Notes under the pieces: generated by a model
What the model was told of the DNA's origin: nothing
The model's database searches: none
Seen by the model: only the letters and a program-made list of their open reading frames with translations
Shown here: in pieces, positions 26,150 to 34,154 of the stretch
Position numbering within the stretch: the first letter of the stretch is position 1
How the letters are laid out: each line of letters begins with the position of its first letter
Origin: JBIQJD01 sp044507695
Lineage (GTDB): Bacteria > Bacteroidota > Ignavibacteria > Ignavibacteriales > Ignavibacteriaceae
Direction: 5' to 3'
Assembly: GCA_044507695.1 (NCBI GenBank)
Contig: JBIQJD010000003.1
Span: forward strand, 124,001 to 188,000
DNA length: 64,000 bases
Program-made: the position numbers and the translations under genes

Positions 26150-26908
26150 GTGGCTGATCAGGAATTATTAAAGCAGGAAGAATTAACAGACGAGTTTGAA
26201 ACAGAGATGACTTTTCTTGAGCATCTCGAAGAACTCAGGTGGCGTTTAATTTACGCATTAATTGGATTAGTGGCTGGCGCCGTACTTTGCTGGATATTTA
26301 TTGATTTTATAATTGATGTTGTGTTATTAAAACCTGCGCGTGATTCCGGTGCGCAGCTTCAGAATTTAAAACCATTTGGGCAGCTATTTGTTTACATGCA
26401 GGTTGCAATTATCGGCGGTATAATAATAAGCATTCCAAATATTTTCTATCAGTTCTGGAAATTCATTGCTCCGGCATTAAGAAGAAACGAACGAAGATAC
26501 ATTCTGCTTATCGTAATTTTTACTACAGTTTGCTTTCTGGCAGGAATCGTATTTGCTTACTTTGTAATGCTTCCTTTAACTTTAAAATTTGCAGCACAAT
26601 TTGGTTCGGATCAAATAGCAAATGAATTTGCGATTGATGAATATCTATCAATTATAATTAGCGTAATGCTTGCAGCAGGTGTTGTTTTTGAACTGCCGAT
26701 GGTTTCATTCTTCCTTTCAAAGCTGGGAATTTTAACACCAGCATTTATGCGTAAATACAGAAAACACTCAATAGTTATTATTATGATACTTGCAGCATTT
26801 TTAACTCCCGGAACTGATCCTGTATCACAATTGATACTTGCTATTCCATTGGTTTTACTTTATGAAATAAGTATTTTTATTTCGAAAATTTCAATCAGGA
26901 AAAATTGA
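26150..26908 (+). CDS. tatC: Sec-independent protein translocase TatC
   Basis: TatC recognises twin-arginine signal peptides and forms the core of the Tat translocon in the inner membrane. The 252-residue protein begins at GTG 26150 and has the family signature FLEHLEELRWRLIYA in its N-terminal cytoplasmic region. Six membrane segments follow, with FYQFWKFIAPAL in the first cytoplasmic loop and the GVVFELPM motif with its conserved Glu around segments 3-4. TatA/B genes are not in the window. It overlaps the following gene by four bases (TTGA). Confidence 0.95.
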   Translation: MADQELLKQEELTDEFETEMTFLEHLEELRWRLIYALIGLVAGAVLCWIFIDFIIDVVLLKPARDSGAQLQNLKPFGQLFVYMQVAIIGGIIISIPNIFYQFWKFIAPALRRNERRYILLIVIFTTVCFLAGIVFAYFVMLPLTLKFAAQFGSDQIANEFAIDEYLSIIISVMLAAGVVFELPMVSFFLSKLGILTPAFMRKYRKHSIVIIMILAAFLTPGTDPVSQLILAIPLVLLYEISIFISKISIRKN

Positions 26909-27885
26909 TAAAACGAGATCTAGCAGAAATAAGCCAGCCGATTAAAACAGAACTTTCTGAATTTAACAAGACCTTCAGCCAATCACTCAAATCAAATATT
27001 GGATTAGTTGATTTGATTGCCCGCTATATTCTTAGGCAGAAAGGAAAGAAGATCAGGCCGCTGCTTGTACTTCTTTCAGCCAAGCTGGCTGGCGGAGTAA
27101 ATGAAAGAACTTATCGTGGTGCAGCATTAGTTGAACTTCTTCACACGGCTACACTGGTTCATGATGATGTTGTTGATAATGCCGATAAGCGCAGAGGCTT
27201 CTGGTCAATCAATGCAGTATTTAAAAATAAAGCGGCTGTTTTGATGGGAGATTATCTTCTTGCCAAAGGATTAATGATTGCAGTTGAAGGAAAAGATTTT
27301 GATTTTCTTGAAGTGATTACCAATACTGTAAAAAGAATGTCTGAAGGTGAACTTCTTCAAATTCAAAAAACCAGGAAGCTTGATATTGATGAAGAAACTT
27401 ATTTCAGAGTAATAAAAGATAAAACAGCATCGCTGCTTGAAACATGCTGCCTGATTGGCGCAATGAGTGCTTCAGAAAATAAAGAATATCATGAGGGCTT
27501 AAAATCCTTCGGTGAATCAATCGGAATTGCTTTTCAGATTCGTGATGATATTCTGGATTACGAAGGAAGTTTTAGTATGATTGGAAAGCCGGTTGGTGGT
27601 GATATAAAAGAAAAGAAAATCACACTCCCATTAATTTATTCTCTCAGCAAGGTTCCAAAAAGTAAAGCGGGTGAAATAAGAAAATTTATACGTGATGGAA
27701 GTGATAAACAAAAAGTTAAAGAAATAATTGATTTTGTAAGAACAAACGGCGGAATTGATTATGCACTTCAAACCGCACATTCATACTCACAAAAAGCAAA
27801 AGAAGCACTTAAAGTCTTTCCTGATTCACAAAGTAAAATTGCGCTTGAAGCACTTGTTGATTTTGTTATTGATAGGAAAAATTAA
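26905..27885 (+). CDS. Long-chain polyprenyl diphosphate synthase
   Basis: This 326-residue trans-prenyltransferase condenses isopentenyl diphosphate onto allylic primers to make the side chain of menaquinone or a similar quinone. The two aspartate-rich motifs are clear: LVHDDVVDNADKRRG (first) and FQIRDDILDYEG (second), with GKKIRPLLVLLSA at the N-terminus and a KPVGGDIKEKKITLPLIY segment after the second motif. Small residues before the first motif suggest a long product, but chain length cannot be read with certainty (octa- or heptaprenyl are likeliest). It begins at TTG 26905, overlapping tatC. Confidence 0.9.
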   Translation: MIKRDLAEISQPIKTELSEFNKTFSQSLKSNIGLVDLIARYILRQKGKKIRPLLVLLSAKLAGGVNERTYRGAALVELLHTATLVHDDVVDNADKRRGFWSINAVFKNKAAVLMGDYLLAKGLMIAVEGKDFDFLEVITNTVKRMSEGELLQIQKTRKLDIDEETYFRVIKDKTASLLETCCLIGAMSASENKEYHEGLKSFGESIGIAFQIRDDILDYEGSFSMIGKPVGGDIKEKKITLPLIYSLSKVPKSKAGEIRKFIRDGSDKQKVKEIIDFVRTNGGIDYALQTAHSYSQKAKEALKVFPDSQSKIALEALVDFVIDRKN

Positions 27886-27902
27886 TTGCGCAAATATAAT
27901 AT

Positions 27903-28388
27903 CTAACTTTTCTTCAACTCTTCTTTATAAGAAAATCCTTTTATAGGATCTCTGATAGTTAAAACAGGGCAGGGAGCTTTTCTTACAACTTTTTCTGCTG
28001 TGCTGCCAAAAAGAATATGTTCAACTCCGGTGTGCCCGTGAGTTGCCATTACAATCAAATCCACATCCTCCTCAACCGCTGTATCAATTATCTCAATAAA
28101 CGGTTTTCCTGATTTGATTATCGTTTTATGCTTCATATCCGGAGGAAGTTCTTTTTTAGATAGTGTTTCAAGTTCTTCCGCCGCACGTTTGTCCATTTCT
28201 GTATCAACACTTGGAATTGCTATTTGCCCCATGCTGAAATCGGGCGGATAAATTGCAGGTTCAATTACATAAACAAGAATGATTTCCGAGTTAAAGTTTT
28301 TTGAAAAGTTGATCGCATATTTTAATGCGCTTTTTGAGTAATCGGAAAAATCAATAGGAACAAGAATTTTTTTAATGTCAGGTTCCAT
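27903..28388 (-). CDS. Universal stress protein UspA family
   Basis: The 161-residue single-domain protein has the Usp Rossmann-like fold: an N-terminal KILVPIDFSDYSKSALKYA strand-helix with the conserved Asp, and a C-terminal nucleotide loop ATHGHTGVEHILFGS, close to the ATP-binding G-2x-G-9x-G-S pattern although the first Gly is Ala. APCPVLTIRDP closes the domain. ATP binding is therefore plausible but not certain. Its start lies 11 bases inside the end of the cyclic-nucleotide-binding gene, so the two are translationally linked and may report on the same stress or second-messenger state. Confidence 0.9.
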   Translation of the reverse strand: MEPDIKKILVPIDFSDYSKSALKYAINFSKNFNSEIILVYVIEPAIYPPDFSMGQIAIPSVDTEMDKRAAEELETLSKKELPPDMKHKTIIKSGKPFIEIIDTAVEEDVDLIVMATHGHTGVEHILFGSTAEKVVRKAPCPVLTIRDPIKGFSYKEELKKS

Positions 28389-28932
28389 AGTTCCCCTCCC
28401 GTTTTATTTTTAGTTTTGATTGAAGATCAATATAATCTTCATTTACTTTTCTTAAGCGTACTGCAATTATTTTAGAAATTCCCTGCAAAATTTTAATTCC
28501 TTTTTTAGGATATTTTTCAATAAACTCATCCAGATCAGGTTTGAATATAACTGCAAGTCTTGTATCAGTTTGTGCTATTGCGGATGCGGAACGTTTTTCT
28601 CCATCTACCAGAGCAAGTTCACCAAAAAAGTCATCTTTTCTGCATGTTGCCAGTGAAATAATATCTCCATCGACATTTCTTTGGATAATGACTTCACCTT
28701 CTCTTATAATATACAATCCAATTCCCGGATCTCCCTGGTAAAAAATATATTCTCCGGCAATGTAGCTTCTGTTATGAATAATTGAATAGAGCAATGCAAT
28801 ATCGCGGGATGAAAATTCTTCAAACAGCGGAATAGATAATAATGCTTTTTCAAGATCGGATTTATCGGTTGGCGTTTTAAAAACATTAGCCCAAAAACTA
28901 CTGTGTATTACATTGCCATTATTTCCGTTCAT
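28378..28932 (-). CDS. Cyclic-nucleotide-binding domain protein without DNA-binding domain
   Basis: The 184-residue protein contains one cNMP-binding beta-roll (about residues 32-150): IPLFEEFSSRDI, GEYIFYQGDPGIGLYIIREG and the phosphate cassette FFGELALVDGEKRSASA, where Glu and the RSA triplet would hold the ribose and phosphate of cAMP or cGMP. A helical tail replaces the usual helix-turn-helix, so it is probably a sensor or adaptor rather than a CRP-type regulator. The ATG at 28932 follows an AAAGGAAAT ribosome binding site. It lies 11 bases after the HisA-like gene and overlaps the Usp gene by 11 bases. Confidence 0.88.
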   Translation of the reverse strand: MNGNNGNVIHSSFWANVFKTPTDKSDLEKALLSIPLFEEFSSRDIALLYSIIHNRSYIAGEYIFYQGDPGIGLYIIREGEVIIQRNVDGDIISLATCRKDDFFGELALVDGEKRSASAIAQTDTRLAVIFKPDLDEFIEKYPKKGIKILQGISKIIAVRLRKVNEDYIDLQSKLKIKREGNYGT

Positions 28933-28943
28933 TAGAATTTCCT

Positions 28944-29696
28944 TTATTGAAAAATTCCGGATTCAGCCACACGCCATAATTTCTGGCAGGGGAATCTGTT
29001 CTCATAAAGCGCACGGCCAACAATTACTGAATCAACACCTGCAGGCATTAGGTTCTGAACATCAAGCAATTCATCTTTATTTCTTATTCCGCCGGAAAGA
29101 GTGATCTTGCCGCCTGTAATTTCAGAAATTTCTTTTGCCAGTTCAAGATTTGGACCGCCAAGTACGCCATTCTTTTTAATATCCGTAACTATAAATCTTT
29201 CCAATCCAACTTCAGCCATTTCTTTTGCAAACTGCTGATATGCAATTCCAGTATTTGATTTTCTTCCCCGGATCATAATTTCTCCGTTTAAAACTTCAAG
29301 CGATACAACAACCTTGCTCGGGCCGTATAATTCAAACAGTTTAAGAAAATCTTTTTTATTTTCAATTGCCATTGTTGTTAAAACCAAACGCAGAATTCCT
29401 GTTTCCATTATAGCTTTTGCGTCTTCAATTGTGCGTATTCCGCCTGCAAATTGAACAGGAATAATTACTGAAGAACAGATTTCCTCAATTATTTTATAGT
29501 TTTTGCGTGAATGTTCAACTGCACCGTCAAAATCCACGATATGAATAATCTTTGCATTTTCTGCGCGCCAGATTCTTGCCATCTCAACCGGATCGCTCCC
29601 ATACTCCTTGCAATCAAGTTCGGGTATCCCCTGAACAACCCGCACAGTTTTTCCGTCTTTAATATCAATTGAAGGAATTACTAATATATATCTCAC
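28944..29696 (-). CDS. HisA-like phosphoribosyl isomerase paralogue
   Basis: The 250-residue protein has the HisA/HisF half-barrel repeat fold. It keeps the first catalytic Asp (D11 in VIPSIDIKDGK), a phosphate site QFAGGIR near residue 82, TDIKKNGVLGGPN and a final phosphate loop GVDSVIVGRALYE. However, the second catalytic Asp of HisA is Glu134 (VVSLEVLNG) and the conserved Gly-Trp that follows is Gly-Arg (144-145). No other histidine-biosynthesis gene lies nearby; it shares a tight operon with cNMP-binding and Usp genes. It may be true HisA with divergent residues or a paralogue with another sugar-phosphate substrate. The GTG at 29696 follows GGAG at a good spacing. Confidence 0.75.
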   Translation of the reverse strand: MRYILVIPSIDIKDGKTVRVVQGIPELDCKEYGSDPVEMARIWRAENAKIIHIVDFDGAVEHSRKNYKIIEEICSSVIIPVQFAGGIRTIEDAKAIMETGILRLVLTTMAIENKKDFLKLFELYGPSKVVVSLEVLNGEIMIRGRKSNTGIAYQQFAKEMAEVGLERFIVTDIKKNGVLGGPNLELAKEISEITGGKITLSGGIRNKDELLDVQNLMPAGVDSVIVGRALYENRFPCQKLWRVAESGIFQ

Positions 29697-30058
29697 ATCA
29701 ACTCCAAATTATAATCGCTTTTTTTATCATCTTTTCTTTTGATAAAAAATAGTGAAATGCCATCTCAAAACAAACATGCTTAATAATACACGTACTATGC
29801 TGATTCTAAAAAGATTAGAAAATTTACAAAAACAAAGCAATATCACTAAAAGTTTTGAAATTCGATAGAATTCTTGACTTTCCTTGGTATAATAACCATA
29901 TTTCACCGCAATGAGCAATAAATTTTCTTAAAACCAGCCTTTAAAATTTGCGGCATTCAATTTAACTTTCACTATGAATTGATGCTTAGGAAATAGGCCT
30001 TATGTTCAAATTCTTATAAAAGAAAACAGAGTTATTAAAAAAATATTAAGGATTTTTT
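29697..30058. other. 362-base intergenic region between the HisA-like gene and bioY
   Basis: This AT-rich divergent gap should hold promoters for both flanking genes. A 63-codon minus-strand frame (29727-29918) has no recognisable family and no good ribosome binding site and is left unannotated. A TTGACT/TATAAT pair (29874-29893) has only eight bases between elements and is not a credible promoter. No BirA-type operator or riboswitch was seen before bioY. I see nothing else that can be named. Confidence 0.5.
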
Positions 30059-30631
30059 ATGCCGGTTAATCAGAATATTAAAACATCAGCTTTCCCTTCT
30101 ATACTTTCAAACACCAGGGTGAAAAGTTTTCTCTGGATACTGTCTTTCTCAATCTTAACTGCAGTAGGCGCACAGATTACCATACCCGTTAAACCCGTTC
30201 CATTTACATTGCAAACCATGATGGTGGTTTTAGCCGGTGCTTTTTTAGGCTCTAGGAATGGCGCTTACAGCCAGGTATTATATCTTGCTCTCGGCTGTGC
30301 CGGTTTACCAGTATTTGCGCAGGTTCCAGATGGTGCAGTTGGTTTTGCAAGATTGTTTGGTCCAACCGGCGGTTATCTTTTAGCTTTCCCACTTGCCGCT
30401 TTTATAACAGGTTATATTATTGAGAAGAAGAAAAGTTATTTAAGTGTTGTTGTTTCAATGTTTCTCGGCAATGTTCTGATAATATTTGTTGGTGCATTAT
30501 ATCTTGATATTTTCTTTATCCATAATATCTCCGAATCACTAAAAGCCGGCGCTGTAATCTTTTCGCTCTGGACTGTGATAAAAGTGATTGCCGCTGCAGC
30601 TATTTTCTTTGGTATTTCTAAAAAGCAATAA
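30059..30631 (+). CDS. bioY: Biotin transporter BioY (ECF S component)
   Basis: BioY is the substrate-binding membrane subunit for biotin uptake, alone or with an energy-coupling ATPase module. The 190-residue protein has about six membrane helices. It shows the family signatures ITIPVKPVPFTLQTMMV (residues about 41-57), LGSRNGAYSQVLYLALG, GLPVFA and FGPTGGYLLAFPLAA. No BioM or BioN partner genes are nearby. The biotin ligase gene lies far downstream (birA, 59.7 kb). It begins at the ATG at 30059; no strong ribosome binding site is visible. Confidence 0.95.
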   Translation: MPVNQNIKTSAFPSILSNTRVKSFLWILSFSILTAVGAQITIPVKPVPFTLQTMMVVLAGAFLGSRNGAYSQVLYLALGCAGLPVFAQVPDGAVGFARLFGPTGGYLLAFPLAAFITGYIIEKKKSYLSVVVSMFLGNVLIIFVGALYLDIFFIHNISESLKAGAVIFSLWTVIKVIAAAAIFFGISKKQ

Positions 30632-30680
30632 CTGACTATTTACTTTATTAAAAACTGATTCAGTAATCTATCCTCTGTAT

Positions 30681-32678
30681 ATGGAATTAAAAAATATCAT
30701 CTTCATTATTTTTTTTATAGCTGCAATGGCTTTGTTTTTCTGGAGCCTGAACGATAAAATCAAAAACATTCGTGTTGGACAGAAGAAAGATGATAGATTT
30801 GACCGGGTTGGAGAACGGCTAAAAAGAGTTTGGACAATAGCTTTTGCACAGACAAAACTTTTGAGAGATCCAAAAGCCGGAATTCTTCACCTCGTTATTT
30901 TTTGGGGATTTATCCTTTTCATTTTTGCAGTTGTTGAAGCAATAATACAGGGGTTTTACTCTCCATTCTCCCTTTCATTTTTAGGACCACTTTTTTCAGC
31001 CATTACAATTATACAAGATGTTTTTGGTTTGCTGGTAATACTTGCGGTACTTTATGCATTGTACAGAAGATTTGTTATTCACATTCCAAGACTGGAAGTT
31101 GATAAACACGGAAAGATTGATGCGGCTGTTATTCTTCTGTTAATAATGTTTGTTTGTATTTCAATGTTTGGTCAGAATATCTCACTGGTTGCAATTCAGA
31201 ATTTTCAAACTCATTCTTTTGAGATAAGACCATTTTCTTCTGCACTTGCACCGGTTTTTTATAGTACCGGAGAAAATGCAAATACTGTTTATGAGATTTT
31301 TTGGTGGCTGCATATTACTGTTGTTTTAGGATTTTTAAATCTGCTTCCGTACTCAAAACATTTTCATGTAATCACTTCAATTCCAAATACATATTTAGCA
31401 AGATTATTTCCTGAAAGAAATACGCTCCAGCCCATAAATCTTGAAGATGAAAGTATCGAAGTTTACGGCGCAGCAGATATTGAACATCTTTCATGGAAGC
31501 AGCTTCTTGATGGTTACACCTGTACTGAGTGTGGAAGATGTACAGCTGCATGTCCTGCAAATACTGTTGGTAAAAGACTTTCCCCGAGAAAAATTATTGT
31601 TGATATTAGAAGACGAACTGAAGATAAAGCAAAACTTTTAAGAGAAGGAAAGACAGAAGGGGAAGTTTTTGAAAAAACTCTGGTGCGCGATTACATAACT
31701 GATACTGAATTATGGCAGTGCACAACCTGCAATGCCTGTGTTCAGGAATGCCCGGTTATGATTGAACATGTTGATTCAATTGTAGATATGAGAAGAAATC
31801 TGGTCTTAACTGAATCAGAATTTCCACCGAACCTGAATAATGTGTTTAAAAGTATTGAAACTAATTTTACTCCATGGGCTTTTAATGCGGCAGACAGGGC
31901 AAATTGGGCTGAAGGTATGAACATAAAAACCATGGCTGAAGATCCAGATGGCGAAATTCTCTTCTGGGTTGGTTGTGCCGGCTCATTTGATAACAGATAT
32001 AAAAAAGTTACGCAGGCACTTGCAAAACTCATGCAAAAAGCTAAAATTGATTTTAGAATTTTGGGCACTGAAGAAAAATGCAACGGCGATACTGCCCGAA
32101 GACTCGGTAATGAATATCTTGCACAAATGATGATGCAGGAAAATATCCAAACGCTGAACAATTACGGAGTTAAAAAAATCGTTACTGCATGTCCGCATTG
32201 CTTTCATTCATTAGGCAGAGAGTACAAACAGTTCGGGGGGAATTATGAAGTCATTCATCACACACAGTTGATTCAGGAGTTGGTTGAATCAGGTAAAATT
32301 CAGTTAAAAGAAGATTCCGATAAAAGAACAATTACATATCATGATTCTTGTTATCTTGGAAGATACAACGATGTTTACGATGAACCGCGGAATGCCTTAA
32401 AACATATAGAAAATTTTGAACTTGTTGAAATGAAAAGAAACCGCAGCAAAGGCTTTTGCTGTGGTGCTGGCGGCGGCAGAATGTTCCTTGAAGATGAAGA
32501 AGGCGGAAGGATTAACGAAGAACGAACTCGCGAAGCTCTGGAAACTCAGGCTGATACAATTGCTTCTGCCTGCCCGTTCTGCATGACAATGATGTCTGAC
32601 GGCGTTAAACATTTTGAAAAAACAGATGAGGTGGCAGTTAAAGATATTGCCGAACTTGTGTTGGAGAACTCTAAATAA
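30681..32678 (+). CDS. Membrane Fe-S electron-transfer protein, HdrDE/DsrMK-like fusion
   Basis: The 665-residue protein joins a membrane domain of about five helices (residues 1-250, HdrE/NarI-like, likely haem b or quinone site) to a cytoplasmic iron-sulfur unit. Two ferredoxin-type [4Fe-4S] motifs are at C281-x2-C284-x2-C287-x3-C291 and C347-x2-C350-x2-C353-x3-C357. Two cysteine-rich CCG domains follow, with CAGSFDNR, CPHCFHSLGREY, HDSCYLGRYN and FCCGAGGGRMF. The architecture matches heterodisulfide-reductase-like or DsrK-like proteins that pass electrons between quinone and a soluble thiol or ferredoxin-type partner. The physiological substrate is unknown. No electron-transfer flavoprotein genes lie beside it. 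Confidence 0.88.
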   Translation: MELKNIIFIIFFIAAMALFFWSLNDKIKNIRVGQKKDDRFDRVGERLKRVWTIAFAQTKLLRDPKAGILHLVIFWGFILFIFAVVEAIIQGFYSPFSLSFLGPLFSAITIIQDVFGLLVILAVLYALYRRFVIHIPRLEVDKHGKIDAAVILLLIMFVCISMFGQNISLVAIQNFQTHSFEIRPFSSALAPVFYSTGENANTVYEIFWWLHITVVLGFLNLLPYSKHFHVITSIPNTYLARLFPERNTLQPINLEDESIEVYGAADIEHLSWKQLLDGYTCTECGRCTAACPANTVGKRLSPRKIIVDIRRRTEDKAKLLREGKTEGEVFEKTLVRDYITDTELWQCTTCNACVQECPVMIEHVDSIVDMRRNLVLTESEFPPNLNNVFKSIETNFTPWAFNAADRANWAEGMNIKTMAEDPDGEILFWVGCAGSFDNRYKKVTQALAKLMQKAKIDFRILGTEEKCNGDTARRLGNEYLAQMMMQENIQTLNNYGVKKIVTACPHCFHSLGREYKQFGGNYEVIHHTQLIQELVESGKIQLKEDSDKRTITYHDSCYLGRYNDVYDEPRNALKHIENFELVEMKRNRSKGFCCGAGGGRMFLEDEEGGRINEERTREALETQADTIASACPFCMTMMSDGVKHFEKTDEVAVKDIAELVLENSK

Positions 32679-32711
32679 ATTTTTTCCATCAACTAATTAT
32701 CAGGAGGTTCT

Positions 32712-32906
32712 ATGAATAAATACGAGGAATTAGTACAAGCAGTAAAAAATCTGGAGACTGATTTCCAGAAATTCTATGAGAAGGGACAGGCTGCAGCCGG
32801 AACCCGTCTGCGTAAAGGTTTAAGTGAGTTAAGAAAACTCGCCCAGGATGTTCGTAAGGATATTCAGGATGTCAAAGCTCAGAGAAAAGCAGAGAAATCA
32901 GCATAA
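32712..32906 (+). CDS. Histone H1-like small basic protein
   Basis: This 64-residue, Lys/Arg-rich, Ala-containing protein has alternating charged helices (KYEELVQAVKNLETDFQKF, then LSELRKLAQDVRKDI) and a basic tail, resembling bacterial Hc1/histone H1-like proteins that coat DNA. It has no membrane or signal segment. A strong ribosome binding site (AGGAGG, 32702-32707) and its own terminator suggest high expression. DNA binding is inferred from composition and from resemblance to the Hc1 family. Confidence 0.75.
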   Translation: MNKYEELVQAVKNLETDFQKFYEKGQAAAGTRLRKGLSELRKLAQDVRKDIQDVKAQRKAEKSA

Positions 32907-32928
32907 GTTTTTTACTATTTACTAATAC

Positions 32929-32962
32929 AGGCTGATTTCTGAAATGGAATCAGCCTTTTTTT
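32929..32962 (+). terminator. Intrinsic terminator after the H1-like gene
   Basis: AGGCTGATTTC (32929-32939) pairs with GGAATCAGCCT (32946-32956), 11 pairs including one T-G, with a six-base loop, followed by a run of T residues to 32962. Confidence 0.9.
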
Positions 32963-33000
32963 ATATGTACATTCTCAGCTAAACTATTTGAAAAATATTA

Positions 33001-34140
33001 ATGAAAAAAAATATCCTGCTTCTGTTAATTTCATTTCCATTTATTCTTCAGATCAGGTTTGATTCACCATCTCAACAGGATACTTCCCAAACTCCTGATT
33101 CAATAGTTACAATTACAATTGCCGCTGCCGGCGATTTGATGTGCCATTCAGTTCAGTATCAATATGCTATGGTTAATCCGGATTCATTCGATTTTAATCC
33201 CGTCTACCGTGAAGTAAAAGACTATCTTTCTCAACCTGATTTTACATTCGGAAATTTAGAAACAGTTATGGCAGGAAAATCAAAAGGATATTCTGGTTAT
33301 CCTTTCTTTAATACTCCTGATGATTTTATTCCCGCACTTAAAAATGCCGGATTTGATCTTCTCACAACTTCAAACAATCATTCTTTAGATCAGGGGGAAT
33401 TCGGATTAAGAAGAACACTTGAAGTTCTTAACAAATACAATATTAATTATAACGGAACTTTCGTATCAAAAGAAGATAGAGATTCACTAAGAATTTTTAA
33501 TATTAAAGGAATTAAGATTGCCTTTCTTGCTTACACTTACGGAACTAATGGAGTTCCGATACCAAAAGGTAAAACATATCTCATTAATTTAATTGATGAA
33601 AACCAGATAACTGCGGATATTAATTCTGCAAGAAAAGCCGGTGCTGAATTGGTTCTTGTACATTTTCATTTTGGTGAAGAATACAAACGCGAACCTGTTG
33701 CTTCACAGAAAAAAGTTGTAAATGCTGCCGTTCTTGCGGGTGCGGATATAATAATTGGCGGTCATCCTCATGTTATTCAGCCTGCTGAATTTTTTGCTTC
33801 TAATAATTCAAAACTGGATTCAGTTTTCGCTGCATACTCGCTCGGCAATTTTATTTCAAACCAGCGCTGGCGTTATTCAGATGCCGGAGTGATTTTAAAT
33901 CTTAGCATAAGTAAAAATTTTAATTCTGATTCAATCTATATTTCGGATGTATCTTTTCTTCCCACTTGGGTATTTAAAGGGAATACAAAGAATGGCAGGG
34001 AATATATAATTCTTCCTTACAAAGAAAATATTGATTATGAATTCTTAACATCTCAAGATAAATTAAACATGATGCAGGCTTTTGAAGATACAAAAGAAAT
34101 AATGAGAAAATATTCAACTCGCATAAGATTATTCAATTAA
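33001..34140 (+). CDS. CapA-family metallophosphatase-like secreted protein
   Basis: The 379-residue protein has a signal peptide and the CapA/PGA_cap fold, a calcineurin-like metallophosphatase relative. It shows AAAGDLMCHSVQ near residue 41, FGNLETVMAG, TTSNNHSLDQGEFGL, VLVHFHFGEEY and IIGGHPHVIQPAE, together carrying the Asp, His and Asn metal ligands. Members are needed for poly-gamma-glutamate capsule export, but many stand-alone copies have unknown roles. No capB or capC partner is present here, so the capsule role is not supported by context. It probably acts in the periplasm. Confidence 0.88.
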   Translation: MKKNILLLLISFPFILQIRFDSPSQQDTSQTPDSIVTITIAAAGDLMCHSVQYQYAMVNPDSFDFNPVYREVKDYLSQPDFTFGNLETVMAGKSKGYSGYPFFNTPDDFIPALKNAGFDLLTTSNNHSLDQGEFGLRRTLEVLNKYNINYNGTFVSKEDRDSLRIFNIKGIKIAFLAYTYGTNGVPIPKGKTYLINLIDENQITADINSARKAGAELVLVHFHFGEEYKREPVASQKKVVNAAVLAGADIIIGGHPHVIQPAEFFASNNSKLDSVFAAYSLGNFISNQRWRYSDAGVILNLSISKNFNSDSIYISDVSFLPTWVFKGNTKNGREYIILPYKENIDYEFLTSQDKLNMMQAFEDTKEIMRKYSTRIRLFN

Positions 34141-34154
34141 AAATAAATCTGGAA

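Noticed and set aside
29874..29893. TTGACT and TATAAT resembling a sigma70 promoter
   Set aside because: Only eight bases separate the two elements, too few for polymerase.
29727..29918. 63-codon minus-strand frame
   Set aside because: No family, no clear ribosome binding site, odd composition; treated as non-coding.
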